NCBI RefSeq assembly: GCF_024346715.1 | Contig: NZ_AP024852.1 | Location: forward strand, 1,302,001-1,366,000 | Direction: 5' to 3' | DNA length: 64,000 bases | From: Photobacterium swingsii | Lineage (GTDB): Bacteria > Pseudomonadota > Gammaproteobacteria > Enterobacterales > Vibrionaceae | Shown: positions 43,659-53,424 of the stretch, in pieces | How positions within the stretch are numbered: position 1 is the first letter of the stretch | How the letters are laid out: each line of letters opens with the position of its first letter | The notes under the pieces: model-generated | What the model was told of the DNA's origin: nothing | The model's database searches: none | Seen by the model: the letters and a program-made list of their open reading frames with translations, nothing else | Program-made: the position numbers and the translations under genes

Positions 43659-44228
43659 TTAGAAAGCCTCATCCAAGAGTTTTGTATCACTCGGTATAAT
43701 GGAGTAAAGGTTGGCATCAATCGGCTTTCCATACATCATTATTTTATTTCGTAGCAAGCCTTCAAATTTAGCCCCTGAAGTCAGTGCAGTGCGTTGGCTG
43801 GCAATGTTATCGGGGTGGGTGACAATATCAAGACGCGTCAACCCGAGTGTGATAAAGGCTAAGCGGCAAATGACGTGTAGCGCTTCAGATGCAATGCCTT
43901 TTCGGTGATGGCTTGAACGGATCCAGTAGCCAACATTGGCGGAATTAGAATTAACTAATACATCGTAGAGTGAAATACTGCCAATAAAAGTGTCGCTACA
44001 CCGATCAAAGATGGCAAGCTCATAGCAAACATCAGATCGCCAGTTTACACGGCTAGTAGCTATCCATTCATTTGCATCATGCTGATTATAGCTATCGCCG
44101 CACCACTCTAACCAAGGCGTAAGATCGGACAACGACTCGTGCACCGCTTCTAAGTGGGGAAGCAAATCTGCACTTTTGTATGGACGCAGGCTCAGGCGCG
44201 CTGTGTGGTAGATATAGTCTAAATTCAT
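43659..44228 (-). CDS. GNAT-family N-acetyltransferase (RimL-like)
   Basis: 189 residues. It resembles the ribosomal-protein acetyltransferase branch (RimJ/RimL): TARLSLRPYKSADL, GSISLYDV, the acetyl-CoA loop RKGIASEAL and LGLTRLDIVTHPDN. The substrate cannot be assigned with certainty. It lies alone between the FKBP gene and csiV, with a weak ribosome binding site. It is about as different from the rimJ gene at 3285-3863 as expected for paralogues. Confidence 0.82.
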   Translation of the reverse strand: MNLDYIYHTARLSLRPYKSADLLPHLEAVHESLSDLTPWLEWCGDSYNQHDANEWIATSRVNWRSDVCYELAIFDRCSDTFIGSISLYDVLVNSNSANVGYWIRSSHHRKGIASEALHVICRLAFITLGLTRLDIVTHPDNIASQRTALTSGAKFEGLLRNKIMMYGKPIDANLYSIIPSDTKLLDEAF

Positions 44229-44251
44229 CTGTATCGAATAGGTTTAGATAG

Positions 44252-44277
44252 AAAAAACCTCGCCAAAGCGAGGTTTT
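44252..44277 (-). terminator. Terminator after csiV
   Basis: AAACCTCGC / GCGAGGTTT stem, CAAA-type loop, T run on the minus strand. Confidence 0.9.
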
Positions 44278-44282
44278 AAAAT

Positions 44283-45119
44283 TTATGCACCAACACGACG
44301 TACTTGAATAATCATACCCATTAGCGGGTGATCCAAGTAGTGCGTTTCGCTACTTTTCATTCGACGTGTTTGCTTAAAGCGGAAGTCTTTAAGAAACTCC
44401 TCAACTTCAACACGTTTCTTAACTTCTTGAAGGTGACCGACTTGAACGTTGCCTTCACCGCCTAAGGTGTCGATTTCTAGTGGTTCAGTTCCCACGATAA
44501 CTTCACGACGGCCTGGCTCACGCAGATCTATGTCAGCGTCAACAAATAGGTAGTGCTGTACATAAACTTGCAACTTACCATCGAGCTCAAACAGAGATTG
44601 ATCCATTGCTGGCTCGTTGAGGCCCGTATCTGTTAGGCCGTTATCGGTTGTGACAACAATACCGTTTTCAGTACTTGGCACGGCAGCTGTGCTGATACCC
44701 AGGGGCTGCTCCGAAGTGACTGCATCACGTGAGGTGCCATCAGCAAAATAGCGGTCGGAAAAGTTTTGGCCTGCGGTCAGGTGAATACGAGGTGCTGCAC
44801 CTTTACCTTGGTCACCCTGACGCCATGCAATATGCGCAAGCGGTGTGAAACCAGCATGGTTTTTAAGCTTGTTGTATTCACTGTTTAGTTGGTACTGATT
44901 AGGTGATAAAACACGTACACCTTTAGCTGCAAGGTGCTCTTTATCATCAAATTCAATCGTGCCACGTAAGTCGACAGCCTTTTGGGTGTCAGGCCATGAC
45001 TCATTGACTTGTTCTGGGTTTATGTTGCGTTTAAACAAAATGACTTCGATATCAAATTGTCGTGCCGCAAAACTTGGCCAACTTACTGCTAAAAGCAGTA
45101 AATAGATAAACTTTTTCAA
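44283..45119 (-). CDS. csiV: CsiV-family periplasmic protein
   Basis: 278 residues from the TTG at 45119, which has GGAG seven bases upstream and begins a standard signal peptide (MKKFIYLLLLAVSWPSFAA); the in-frame GTG at 45134 is less likely. The mature protein begins RQFDIEVILFKRN, typical of CsiV of Vibrio cholerae, which binds peptidoglycan and is needed for normal cell shape together with LpoA/PBP1a. It lies 29 bases after mfd on the same strand and probably shares its transcript. Confidence 0.82.
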   Translation of the reverse strand: MKKFIYLLLLAVSWPSFAARQFDIEVILFKRNINPEQVNESWPDTQKAVDLRGTIEFDDKEHLAAKGVRVLSPNQYQLNSEYNKLKNHAGFTPLAHIAWRQGDQGKGAAPRIHLTAGQNFSDRYFADGTSRDAVTSEQPLGISTAAVPSTENGIVVTTDNGLTDTGLNEPAMDQSLFELDGKLQVYVQHYLFVDADIDLREPGRREVIVGTEPLEIDTLGGEGNVQVGHLQEVKKRVEVEEFLKDFRFKQTRRMKSSETHYLDHPLMGMIIQVRRVGA

Positions 45120-45148
45120 GATAATACTCCGCACGTTAGTGCTTTCAA

Positions 45149-48100
45149 TTATAAGCGGTTTTCAACAAACTGTGTTAAGACATCGTCAACAAACTTGATA
45201 CGGTCTTTGGTATTGTTTAACGGTGTAGCTAATTTCAACTTTGTTGGTCCTTCCATACGGTATTTTTGCGGTTGCGATTGCAGTAAACCGACAAGGAAGG
45301 TTGGGTTGATATTGGCATCTGGATTAAATTCAAGATACCCACCTTTTTCACCCGCTTCAATACGCTTAATCCCAATACCTGCCGCTTTGAGTTTGATTTT
45401 ATTCAATGCTAACAGGTTCGTTGTGGCTTCGGGTAGTAGGCCGAAGCGATCAATGAGCTCAACTTTCATTTCATTGATCGCATTTTCATCACTGGTGCTT
45501 GCAATGCGTTTGTATAGTGACAAGCGTGTATTGATATCTGGGATGAAATCATCAGGGATCAATGCGGGAACACGTAGCTCAACTTCAGTTTGTTGTTTCA
45601 ACAAGTCATCCAATGACGGCTCTTTGCCTTCTTTTAAGGCTTCAACAGCTTGTTCTAGCATTTCCATAAACAGGGTGAAGCCTACGGATTGGATTTGACC
45701 ACTTTGGTCATCGCCTAATAGTTCACCGGCACCACGAATTTCAAGGTCGTGCGTGGCAAGGGTAAAACCTGCCCCCAGGTCTTCTAATGACGCGATAGCA
45801 TCTAAACGTTTCACCGCATCTTTGGTCATGCGTTTAGGGTGTGGCGTTAATAAATAGGCGTAGGCTTGATGGTGCGAACGACCGACACGACCACGTAGTT
45901 GGTGTAGCTGGGCTAAACCTAGGTTATCGGCGCGATTCATAATAATGGTATTTGCGGTCGGCACATCAATACCGGTTTCAATGATGGTGGTACAAACCAA
46001 TACATTGAAACGCTGATGATAGAAATCGCTCATGATACGTTCGAGTTCACGTTCTGGCATCTGTCCGTGTGCAAACGTGATACGCGCTTCAGGCACTAAT
46101 TTAGCGAGTTCATCGACTGTTTTTTCAATGCTATCAACTTCATTATGTAGGAAGTATGTCTGACCACCGCGCATGATTTCACGCAGAATAGCCTCTCGTA
46201 CGACGACATCATCTCGTTCACGTACAAAGGTTTTGATTGCAAGACGACGCGCAGGTGGTGTTGCGATAATGGATAAATCGCGCATGCCACTCATTGCCAT
46301 ATTCAGCGTACGCGGAATCGGTGTTGCCGTTAGGGTTAAGATATCGACATCGGCACGTAGCGATTTGATTTTCTCTTTTTGGCGTACCCCGAAGCGGTGT
46401 TCTTCATCGACGATCAGTAAGCCGAGGTCGTGGTACTTAATTGAAGCATTCAGTAGTTTGTGGGTACCGATCAGAATATCGATTTTCCCTTCTTCGACAT
46501 CTGCCATGATTTGCTTTTGTTCTTTCGGCGTTTTAAAACGAGAAAGCACTTCAACCCGAACAGGGGTATTGGCAAAGCGGTCACGGAAGTTTTCAAAGTG
46601 CTGCTGAGCAAGCAGTGTAGTGGGTACTAACACGCTAACTTGTTTATTGTTATCAACAGAAACAAAGGCAGCGCGCATAGCCACTTCTGTCTTACCAAAA
46701 CCAACATCACCACATACTAGGCGATCCATGGCTTTTGCTTGGCACATGTCAGACAATACCGCATTGATGGCTAAGGCTTGATCGTGGGTTTCTTCAAATG
46801 GGAAGCCAGCGCTGAAGTCAGCGTAGCCTTCGCGGTCTAGGATAAACTTATGGCCGGGTTTGAGTTCTCGTTTCGCGTACACATCCAGCAATTCTGCAGC
46901 GACATCGCGCACTTTCTCTGCCGCACGTTTACGTGCTTTGGTCCAAGCTTCACCACCTAGCTTATGCAGTGGGGCCGTTTCTTCAGCACCACCAGAATAA
47001 CGACCAATCAGGTGTAAAGAGGCAACAGGGACGTAAAGCTTAGCGCCGCCTTGGTATTCGAGTGTGACGTATTCCGTTTTTAACCCGCCCGCTTCAAGCG
47101 TTTGTAGCCCTTTAAAGCGTCCGATACCGTGATCTATGTGTACCACTGGCTGGTCAATTTGCAGTTCAGCCAAGTTGCGAATGATGGTATCGGCATTAAT
47201 GGTTTTCTTTTCTTCTCGGCGACGACGTTGAATGACGCGCTCACCCAACAAATCGCTTTCACAAATAAGCGCGATGTTGGCATCTGCCAAGATAAAGCCG
47301 TTTTCTGCGGCCCCAATAATCAGCGTGTGTTCACTCGGTGCTTGCAGGGCTTCGGTTAGGCTTTGACACACCATAGGGCGAAGTTTAATGCGTGCCAACA
47401 GATCTAATAGGGCTTCACGGCGACCTTCAGAAGCAACAGAGAAAATGACTTTACCGGTGAATTGTTCAATGAAGCGGCGTAGCTCAGCGAACGGCTCTTT
47501 GAGCTGATGGTTAATTGTGAGCTCTGGCACAACCGATAAGGCAGGGTTGTATCGGCCTGCCTTTTCTGGCTCGGCTTCATGGCGAAGGCGTACTTGTGGC
47601 AAAGGCTTAAAGCCTGCGAACATTTCATCTTTGCCTAGCCATAACTCAGCAGGTGGAAGCAGAGGACGCAGTGGATCAACTCGACGTTGATCGTAACGGT
47701 ATTCCGCATCGGCTAAAAACTGATCGACGGGCGCTTCAAGTTCGCCCACTGTGACCAATAAGCTGCTTTCTGGTAGGTAATCAAAAAGGGTTTCTGTTTG
47801 CTCAAAAAACAGTGGTTGCCAGTATTCGATACCTGCAGGCCAAGTGCGTTTGCTGACTTGCTGGTAAATGGATTCTGGTTCACGGCGCGCTTCAAAGCGT
47901 TCACGCCAGCGCATACGGAAGTTTTCTACGGCAATTTCGTCGGTTGGAAATTCGTGAGCGGGTAGCAGATGGATTTCGTTAATTTCGCCCGTTGATCGCT
48001 GATTTTCAGGGTCAAACTGACGGATGGAGTCGACTTCATCATCAAAGAAGTCAATTCGGTATGGGTGGTTGCTGCCCATTGGGTATAAATCAACCAGCGA

Positions 48101-48604
48101 GCCTCGGCTGGCATACTCACCGTGTTCCATCACCTGATCAACATGGCGATAGCCAGAGGCTTCAAGTTGAATACGGAGTTTTTCAAGCGATAAGCGATCG
48201 CCATTGCTGACTAATAGCGCATGCTGGTGCAAAAACGATTGTGGCGTTAAGCGCTGTAGCAGTGTACTTACTGGAATGAGTAGCACCCCAGCGGTTTGAG
48301 TCGGTAGCTTATATAAGCAGGCAAGACGATCAGAGATAATATCTTGGTGTGGCGAGAAATTATCGTATGGCAAGGTTTCCCAGTCAGGGAATACACTGAC
48401 TTCATGCGCGGTAAACTGGCTGACTTCAGGCTGAAGGCGCAGCGCTGATTGGGAATCAGCGACAACAACCAGCAGTGGTCCTTGATGTTCATTGGCAAGC
48501 TCAGCGATAGAGAGGGCTAGTGCCGCCCCAGAAAGGTTGCCTACGAATCGTTTGTCACCCGCTTTTTGTGGATGAGGTATAGCAAGAATAGATTCTGTTT
48601 TCAT
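45149..48604 (-). CDS. mfd: Transcription-repair coupling factor
   Basis: 1151 residues (E. coli 1148). It removes RNA polymerase stalled at DNA lesions and recruits UvrAB. UvrB-homology region (residues 1-~330), RNA polymerase-interacting domain near 480-550 (IDHGIGRFKGLQ), and a RecG-like translocase with Walker A GDVGFGKTE (about residue 630), DEEH box, and helicase motifs GRVGRSHHQAYAY. The C-terminal TRCF domain is intact. The ribosome binding site is weak (AGAG), but the start is only ten bases after the stop of the PilZ gene, so translational coupling is likely. Confidence 0.97.
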   Translation of the reverse strand: MKTESILAIPHPQKAGDKRFVGNLSGAALALSIAELANEHQGPLLVVVADSQSALRLQPEVSQFTAHEVSVFPDWETLPYDNFSPHQDIISDRLACLYKLPTQTAGVLLIPVSTLLQRLTPQSFLHQHALLVSNGDRLSLEKLRIQLEASGYRHVDQVMEHGEYASRGSLVDLYPMGSNHPYRIDFFDDEVDSIRQFDPENQRSTGEINEIHLLPAHEFPTDEIAVENFRMRWRERFEARREPESIYQQVSKRTWPAGIEYWQPLFFEQTETLFDYLPESSLLVTVGELEAPVDQFLADAEYRYDQRRVDPLRPLLPPAELWLGKDEMFAGFKPLPQVRLRHEAEPEKAGRYNPALSVVPELTINHQLKEPFAELRRFIEQFTGKVIFSVASEGRREALLDLLARIKLRPMVCQSLTEALQAPSEHTLIIGAAENGFILADANIALICESDLLGERVIQRRRREEKKTINADTIIRNLAELQIDQPVVHIDHGIGRFKGLQTLEAGGLKTEYVTLEYQGGAKLYVPVASLHLIGRYSGGAEETAPLHKLGGEAWTKARKRAAEKVRDVAAELLDVYAKRELKPGHKFILDREGYADFSAGFPFEETHDQALAINAVLSDMCQAKAMDRLVCGDVGFGKTEVAMRAAFVSVDNNKQVSVLVPTTLLAQQHFENFRDRFANTPVRVEVLSRFKTPKEQKQIMADVEEGKIDILIGTHKLLNASIKYHDLGLLIVDEEHRFGVRQKEKIKSLRADVDILTLTATPIPRTLNMAMSGMRDLSIIATPPARRLAIKTFVRERDDVVVREAILREIMRGGQTYFLHNEVDSIEKTVDELAKLVPEARITFAHGQMPERELERIMSDFYHQRFNVLVCTTIIETGIDVPTANTIIMNRADNLGLAQLHQLRGRVGRSHHQAYAYLLTPHPKRMTKDAVKRLDAIASLEDLGAGFTLATHDLEIRGAGELLGDDQSGQIQSVGFTLFMEMLEQAVEALKEGKEPSLDDLLKQQTEVELRVPALIPDDFIPDINTRLSLYKRIASTSDENAINEMKVELIDRFGLLPEATTNLLALNKIKLKAAGIGIKRIEAGEKGGYLEFNPDANINPTFLVGLLQSQPQKYRMEGPTKLKLATPLNNTKDRIKFVDDVLTQFVENRL

Positions 48605-48614
48605 GGGGCTCTAA

Positions 48615-49223
48615 TTAACTATCTGAACGTTGTTGTGCGCGTTCGCGCAGCAGTTTTTGTTGAACATGCAAAGCAGCGCGGATCAGTAAATCGCGGTCGC
48701 TCTCAAGTAGTTGGGTATAGCGTAGGTGGACTTCGTAGTTGCTTTTATCGCAGCTGTTGTCGCTATCATCACCGCTTTGACTGCCATAAGGTTGGCAGTC
48801 AATGATCTCGCCATAGCAATATATCGCAGCTGGAGGATCGTTTAAGAATAGTTTTATCCGTGCATTGCGACCAAGGGTTAATGGTGTCGGTGAGATGAAA
48901 CTCAGGCGGCTGGCACCAAAGGTGCGGGTCGTAAAGCGGATAGTTGGGTCATCTTGCTGTGAAAGAACATAAGAGAGCAGCAAGTTGATTTTAGTATTTT
49001 GCGCCCCAAGGTAGCCAATCAGTGCTTTGCTATCGTCACTGCCAAAATTAGACAGTAAGCGCTCGGTACTTTCTTCGAGCTCGCTGCATTCACTGGCAAC
49101 ACGAAATAGTGGGGGAATTTCTAAACGAAAGGCCTCGTCATCAGGGCATGCAGTGTTATCGTCAAGCGGCTCTACATTGATGGTCAGCCCTGCATGGACT
49201 GAAAAATATTCATCCTGAATCAT
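48615..49223 (-). CDS. PilZ-domain protein (PlzB-like)
   Basis: 202 residues from the ATG at 49223. Located directly before mfd, as for PlzB of Vibrio cholerae. It has a YcgR-like N-terminal half and a C-terminal PilZ-like barrel (RFTTRTFGASRLSFISP; YGEIIDC). The c-di-GMP contact motifs RxxxR and D/NxSxxG are not clear in this part, so c-di-GMP binding is doubtful. A TTGACA hexamer overlaps the longer GTG start at 49262, which favours the ATG. It heads the operon PilZ-mfd-csiV. Confidence 0.78.
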   Translation of the reverse strand: MIQDEYFSVHAGLTINVEPLDDNTACPDDEAFRLEIPPLFRVASECSELEESTERLLSNFGSDDSKALIGYLGAQNTKINLLLSYVLSQQDDPTIRFTTRTFGASRLSFISPTPLTLGRNARIKLFLNDPPAAIYCYGEIIDCQPYGSQSGDDSDNSCDKSNYEVHLRYTQLLESDRDLLIRAALHVQQKLLRERAQQRSDS

Positions 49224-49422
49224 TGGGTGCTCTGTTTTTAAATTCAATTTATGGATTATCACGCACCTTTGTCAATCGAGCAAGTTAAGCGGGTTAACTG
49301 CTCATTATTTGTCTATTTTTAGCCATTGTTTTTCCATTAGTTTTACTTCGGTGATTGGTAATCATTCACGGCAAGGGTTATGCTTGCAGGCAGTTATTTA
49401 TTGATGGTTTTTGAGCGAGTTT

Positions 49423-50631
49423 ATGTTTCATCCCGTCTCACTTTTTATAGGGTTACGCTATTTGCGTGGCCGTTCGGGCGACCGATTTAGTCGGTTTGTC
49501 TCTTATATGTCGACCGCAGGCATTACGATAGGTGTACTGTCTTTAGTGACAGTGCTGTCTGTGATGAACGGTTTTGAGCAACAACTCAAGCAGCGTATTT
49601 TAGGGGTAATGCCACAAGCTGTGATTAGCGAACCGGCTAATGCCACCTTATTAGCCAATCAAGCACCAGCATGGCTTGCTGAGCTGCCACACACGACACA
49701 AGTTACTCCGATTGTACGTGGTGAAGCGATTTTACAGAGTGCGCAGTCACTCTCTGCTGGTATGTTAATGGGCGTTGACCCATCTGCGTCAGAACCGATT
49801 GCCCAGCAAATGACACTCGGTAGCCTTTCTGATTTAACCTCAGGCAGCTATCACGTTGTGTTAGGTCAAGCATTGGCAGTTCAGTTGGGGGTTCAGGTTG
49901 GTGATAAAGTGCGTTTGATGGTGACCAGTGCAAGTCAGTACACACCATTAGGACGCATACCTAGCCAGCGAAACTTCACGGTATCAGGCGTGTTTGATAC
50001 CGGATCCGATGTGGATAAACAACTCATCGTGGTGAATATTCATGATGCAGGTAAGCTGCTACGTTTAAAGAGAGATGAGATATCTGGTTGGCGTTTATTC
50101 CTCGATGATCCCTTTGCTGTCACTGAGCTGGCGAATATATCATTGCCTGATGATTGGCAGTGGTCTGATTGGCGTGAGCAGCGTGGCGAGTTGTTCCAAG
50201 CCGTTAAGATGGAAAAAAATATGATGGGCCTGATGTTGGGGCTGATCATTGGTGTGGCCGCATTCAATATTATCTCTGCTTTGATCATGGTGGTGATGGA
50301 GAAACAAGCTGAAGTCGCCATCTTAAAAACTCAAGGCATGAGTAATTTTCAAGTCTTGATGGTGTTTATTGTCCAAGGGGCAAGTAGTGGTGTGATTGGT
50401 GCTCTGGCGGGGGGCTTACTTGGCGTTTTGTTAGCACTCAACTTGAATACAGTGATGACGGTATTGGGCGTTCAGCTGATTACGGTTGGTGGTTCACTGC
50501 CTGTTGTTATATCCCCACTTCAAATTTTATTTGTGATTGTCGGTGCAATAGCATTAAGCCTATTAGCCACTATTTTCCCTTCTTATCGTGCAGCTACTGT
50601 TCGTCCTGCTGAGGCACTTCGTTATGAGTAA
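49423..50631 (+). CDS. lolC: Lipoprotein-releasing system permease LolC
   Basis: 402 residues. MacB-type permease with four transmembrane segments and a large periplasmic domain between the first and second. N-terminal [28 protein letters not shown]-type segment and [19 protein letters not shown] after the second helix are typical. It forms the LolCDE complex, which releases mature lipoproteins from the inner membrane to LolA. The ATG at 49423 (GAGCGAG upstream) is chosen over the TTG at 49411. Its stop lies inside the lolD start (ATGAGTAA overlap). Confidence 0.94.
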   Translation: MFHPVSLFIGLRYLRGRSGDRFSRFVSYMSTAGITIGVLSLVTVLSVMNGFEQQLKQRILGVMPQAVISEPANATLLANQAPAWLAELPHTTQVTPIVRGEAILQSAQSLSAGMLMGVDPSASEPIAQQMTLGSLSDLTSGSYHVVLGQALAVQLGVQVGDKVRLMVTSASQYTPLGRIPSQRNFTVSGVFDTGSDVDKQLIVVNIHDAGKLLRLKRDEISGWRLFLDDPFAVTELANISLPDDWQWSDWREQRGELFQAVKMEKNMMGLMLGLIIGVAAFNIISALIMVVMEKQAEVAILKTQGMSNFQVLMVFIVQGASSGVIGALAGGLLGVLLALNLNTVMTVLGVQLITVGGSLPVVISPLQILFVIVGAIALSLLATIFPSYRAATVRPAEALRYE

Positions 50632-51313
50632 TTCGTTATTAGTTTGTCATGGTCTACGTAAAATTTATCGCGAAGCTCAGATGGAAACCGAGGTATTAAA
50701 AGGCGTTGGCTTTAGTATCGATAATGGCGAACTTGTCGGTATCGTCGGTTCATCAGGTTCAGGCAAAAGTACCTTATTGCATCTGCTAGGCGCATTGGAT
50801 GAACCAACAGCAGGGGAGGTCTTTTTTAAGGGCCATAACCTCAGTGTGATGAGTACTAATAAGCAAGCAAAACTGCGTAACCAAGACATAGGTTTTGTGT
50901 ATCAGTTTCACCATCTTTTAGCTGATTTTAGTGCTTTAGAAAATGTGGCTATGCCGTTATTGATTGGTGGTGTATCGATCAATGAAGCGAAACGACGTGC
51001 CGAAGAATTACTGACTATGGTTGGATTAAGCCACCGCATTGAACATCGCCCATCAGAACTCAGTGGTGGTGAACGTCAACGTGTGGCAATTGCGCGTGCG
51101 TTAGTGAACAAGCCTTCACTGGTACTTGCTGATGAACCGACAGGTAATTTAGACCATAAGACAGCATTAGATATTTATGATTTGATGCGTCGTTTGAATA
51201 AAGATTTTGGCACGGCATTTTTGGTTGTGACACATGACAAAGAATTAGCCGCGAAACTCGATCGTTGTATGCACATGCAAGATGGTGAGTTGGTACAGGT
51301 TGAGGTGGCTTAA
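50624..51313 (+). CDS. lolD: Lipoprotein-releasing system ATPase LolD
   Basis: 229 residues. ABC ATPase: Walker [11 protein letters not shown]-loop near [11 protein letters not shown] (the LolD-specific region), signature [10 protein letters not shown], Walker [10 protein letters not shown], and H-loop THD. It powers lipoprotein release. It starts within the last eight bases of lolC; lolE follows with a one-base overlap. The longer in-frame start at 50588 lies inside lolC and is rejected. Confidence 0.96.
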   Translation: MSNSLLVCHGLRKIYREAQMETEVLKGVGFSIDNGELVGIVGSSGSGKSTLLHLLGALDEPTAGEVFFKGHNLSVMSTNKQAKLRNQDIGFVYQFHHLLADFSALENVAMPLLIGGVSINEAKRRAEELLTMVGLSHRIEHRPSELSGGERQRVAIARALVNKPSLVLADEPTGNLDHKTALDIYDLMRRLNKDFGTAFLVVTHDKELAAKLDRCMHMQDGELVQVEVA

Positions 51314-52557
51314 TGTTTCGACCTTTATCTCTCTATATTGGTAGCCGCTTTAGTCGCGCTAAGCAGCGTAACAAGATGGTATCGTTTATTTCGATGTCGT
51401 CAACGCTGGGGATCGCTATTGGCGTTGCTGTGATTATTATTGGTTTGTCTGCCATGAATGGTTTTGAACGCGAGTTACAAAATCGCGTGTTATCTGTTAT
51501 TCCTCATGGCGAACTACAAGCAGTAAAGCCACCGTTTACTGACTGGCAATCTGTGATTGAGACAGCAGAGCAGCACCCACGTGTAACTGGTGCTGCGCCG
51601 TATATTCTGTTCACGGCTTTGCTGGAAAAAGGGACAAACCTAAAGGCGGTTGAAGTGCGAGGTGTTGACCCGAGCCAAGAAGAGAAAGTCAGCGCAATTC
51701 CACAATTCATCAAAGATGGAGCGTGGCAGCGATTTAAAGCAGGTAATAAGCAGGTGATCCTCGGGCAAGGTGTCGCGGATAAGCTGGGCATTGAAGTGGG
51801 TGATTGGATTACCGCTATGATCCCAAACCCCGATCCTGCACTGAAGCTACGTGCACCGCATCGTGTTCGTTTGCAAGTTTCTGGCTTATTAGCGCTTGGT
51901 GGACAGATAGATCATAACTTTGCCTTGGTGCCGTTAGCGGATGCACAAGACTATTTATCAATGGGGGAGGGCGTGAGTGGGGTCTCTTTACAAGTTGATA
52001 ATGTGTTAGATGCGATGTCGATTGTACGTGAGGTCGGTTACACCCTGCCTGTGTATGTGTACTTGAAAAGTTGGACGCAAAAGTACGGTTATTTATACCG
52101 AGATATCCAGATGGTTCGCACTATCATGTACTTAGTTATGGTGTTAGTGATCGGTGTTGCTTGTTTCAACATAGTCTCAACTTTAATGATGTCAGTAAAA
52201 GACAGAGCACCCGATATAGCTATCCTTCGTACTATGGGGGCGAGTGACGGCTTGATTAAATCTATCTTTATTTGGCACGGTGTTTTATCTGGCGTGCTTG
52301 GTAGTTTGGTGGGGTCGGCTGTTGGTTGCTTAGTTGCGTTAAACTTAACATCCATCATTAAAGGGCTAGAGCGCTTGATTGGCCATCAGTTCTTATCTGG
52401 TGATATCTATTTTGTTGACTTTTTACCTACAGAGTTAGCCATGCAAGATGTTGCCTTAGTGACGATAACTGCGGTTATCCTTAGTCTGCTTGCCACTTGG
52501 TATCCCGCTCGCCGTGCCAGTGCACTGCATCCTGCGCAAGTGCTGAGTGCCAAGTAG
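51313..52557 (+). CDS. lolE: Lipoprotein-releasing system permease LolE
   Basis: 414 residues, paralogous to LolC ([39 protein letters not shown]). Four transmembrane segments. It is the LolE half of the heterodimeric permease: the LolC and LolE copies are distinct here, unlike the single LolF gene of some bacteria. Starts by overlapping the lolD stop (TAATG). Terminator at 52581-52608. Confidence 0.95.
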   Translation: MFRPLSLYIGSRFSRAKQRNKMVSFISMSSTLGIAIGVAVIIIGLSAMNGFERELQNRVLSVIPHGELQAVKPPFTDWQSVIETAEQHPRVTGAAPYILFTALLEKGTNLKAVEVRGVDPSQEEKVSAIPQFIKDGAWQRFKAGNKQVILGQGVADKLGIEVGDWITAMIPNPDPALKLRAPHRVRLQVSGLLALGGQIDHNFALVPLADAQDYLSMGEGVSGVSLQVDNVLDAMSIVREVGYTLPVYVYLKSWTQKYGYLYRDIQMVRTIMYLVMVLVIGVACFNIVSTLMMSVKDRAPDIAILRTMGASDGLIKSIFIWHGVLSGVLGSLVGSAVGCLVALNLTSIIKGLERLIGHQFLSGDIYFVDFLPTELAMQDVALVTITAVILSLLATWYPARRASALHPAQVLSAK

Positions 52558-52580
52558 TTGATTTAATATTGGTAAGCTAT

Positions 52581-52608
52581 AAAAAGCAGCGTTCGTCGCT
52601 GCTTTTTT
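52581..52608 (+). terminator. Terminator of the lolCDE operon
   Basis: AAAAGCAGCG / CGCTGCTTTT stem, five-base loop, T run. Confidence 0.9.
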
Positions 52609-52800
52609 GTGCCTGTTAGTATGGATATCGGCAGGGCAAAGCTGAGGATAACGCCGTTCTCCTGATACAATTTAATGCTTAATAGTTAACGGTATTGTGT
52701 AATTACAGTGATTTGTCAGTGATAGGGGTTTTAGCGTTTACTCGCATTTACCTTATCTTCCCTTAGGCATAAAGAGCTTATCTGGCATTATTTTGGTATT

Positions 52801-52843
52801 AAAAAACCTCGTTACCCATTGTTGATGGATGACGAGGTTTTTT
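52801..52843. terminator. Terminator downstream of the DUF2062 gene
   Basis: AAAAAACCTCGT / ACGAGGTTTTTT stem with an inner CCAT/ATGG pairing; T runs on both strands. It mainly serves the minus-strand gene. Confidence 0.85.
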
Positions 52844-52864
52844 GTGTTTTAGGGCTCAGGGGGG

Positions 52865-53395
52865 TTATAACTCTGAGCTAAATGGCTTTCTGAATCGGCG
52901 TTTGTTCCAGCTTCTTACTACAGAGTATCGCCATAAGCCTTGAATGCCAAAATAACCGACAAGGGCGCACGCGACACTGCAAATAAAGCAGCCAAGTAAG
53001 AATGGGGGGCCAATCTGGCTCATCTGGTGGAGCAAGAAATCCCACGATAATTCAAAGTGGAAAGCTTGATGTGGAGTGTGCATCAACCATGCCCCGATCT
53101 TATATGCGCCATAGAAAAGCACAGGCATAGTGATTGGGTTACTTATCCACACTAAAGCGACAGATAGCGGTAAATTAACACCGAAACAAACAGCTAAACC
53201 CGCGGCCATGATCATCTGGCTGGGTAGGGGAACAAAAGCCATAAAAAGGCCAACAGCGAATGCACCCGAAGCAGAACGACGGTTCAGACACCATAAGTTC
53301 GGGTTATAGAGAGTGTTGCCGAAAATCTTTAAAGCCTTTTGACGTTTGATCACGTCGTGGCTTGGCAAGAAACGTTTTATAAGTTGTTTAGGCAT
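52865..53395 (-). CDS. DUF2062 membrane protein
   Basis: 176 residues. Three or four hydrophobic segments, with the family motif (RRSASGAFAVGLFMAFVPLP) at residues 39-58 and WISNPITMPVLFYGAYKIG after it. DUF2062 proteins are small inner-membrane proteins of unknown function and are sometimes linked to glycosyltransferases. It is divergent from comEC across 29 bases, an arrangement seen in other Vibrionaceae as I recall it. Confidence 0.85.
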   Translation of the reverse strand: MPKQLIKRFLPSHDVIKRQKALKIFGNTLYNPNLWCLNRRSASGAFAVGLFMAFVPLPSQMIMAAGLAVCFGVNLPLSVALVWISNPITMPVLFYGAYKIGAWLMHTPHQAFHFELSWDFLLHQMSQIGPPFLLGCFICSVACALVGYFGIQGLWRYSVVRSWNKRRFRKPFSSEL

Positions 53396-53424
53396 CTTTA
53401 TTTCATACTAATCAAGTAACTAAA

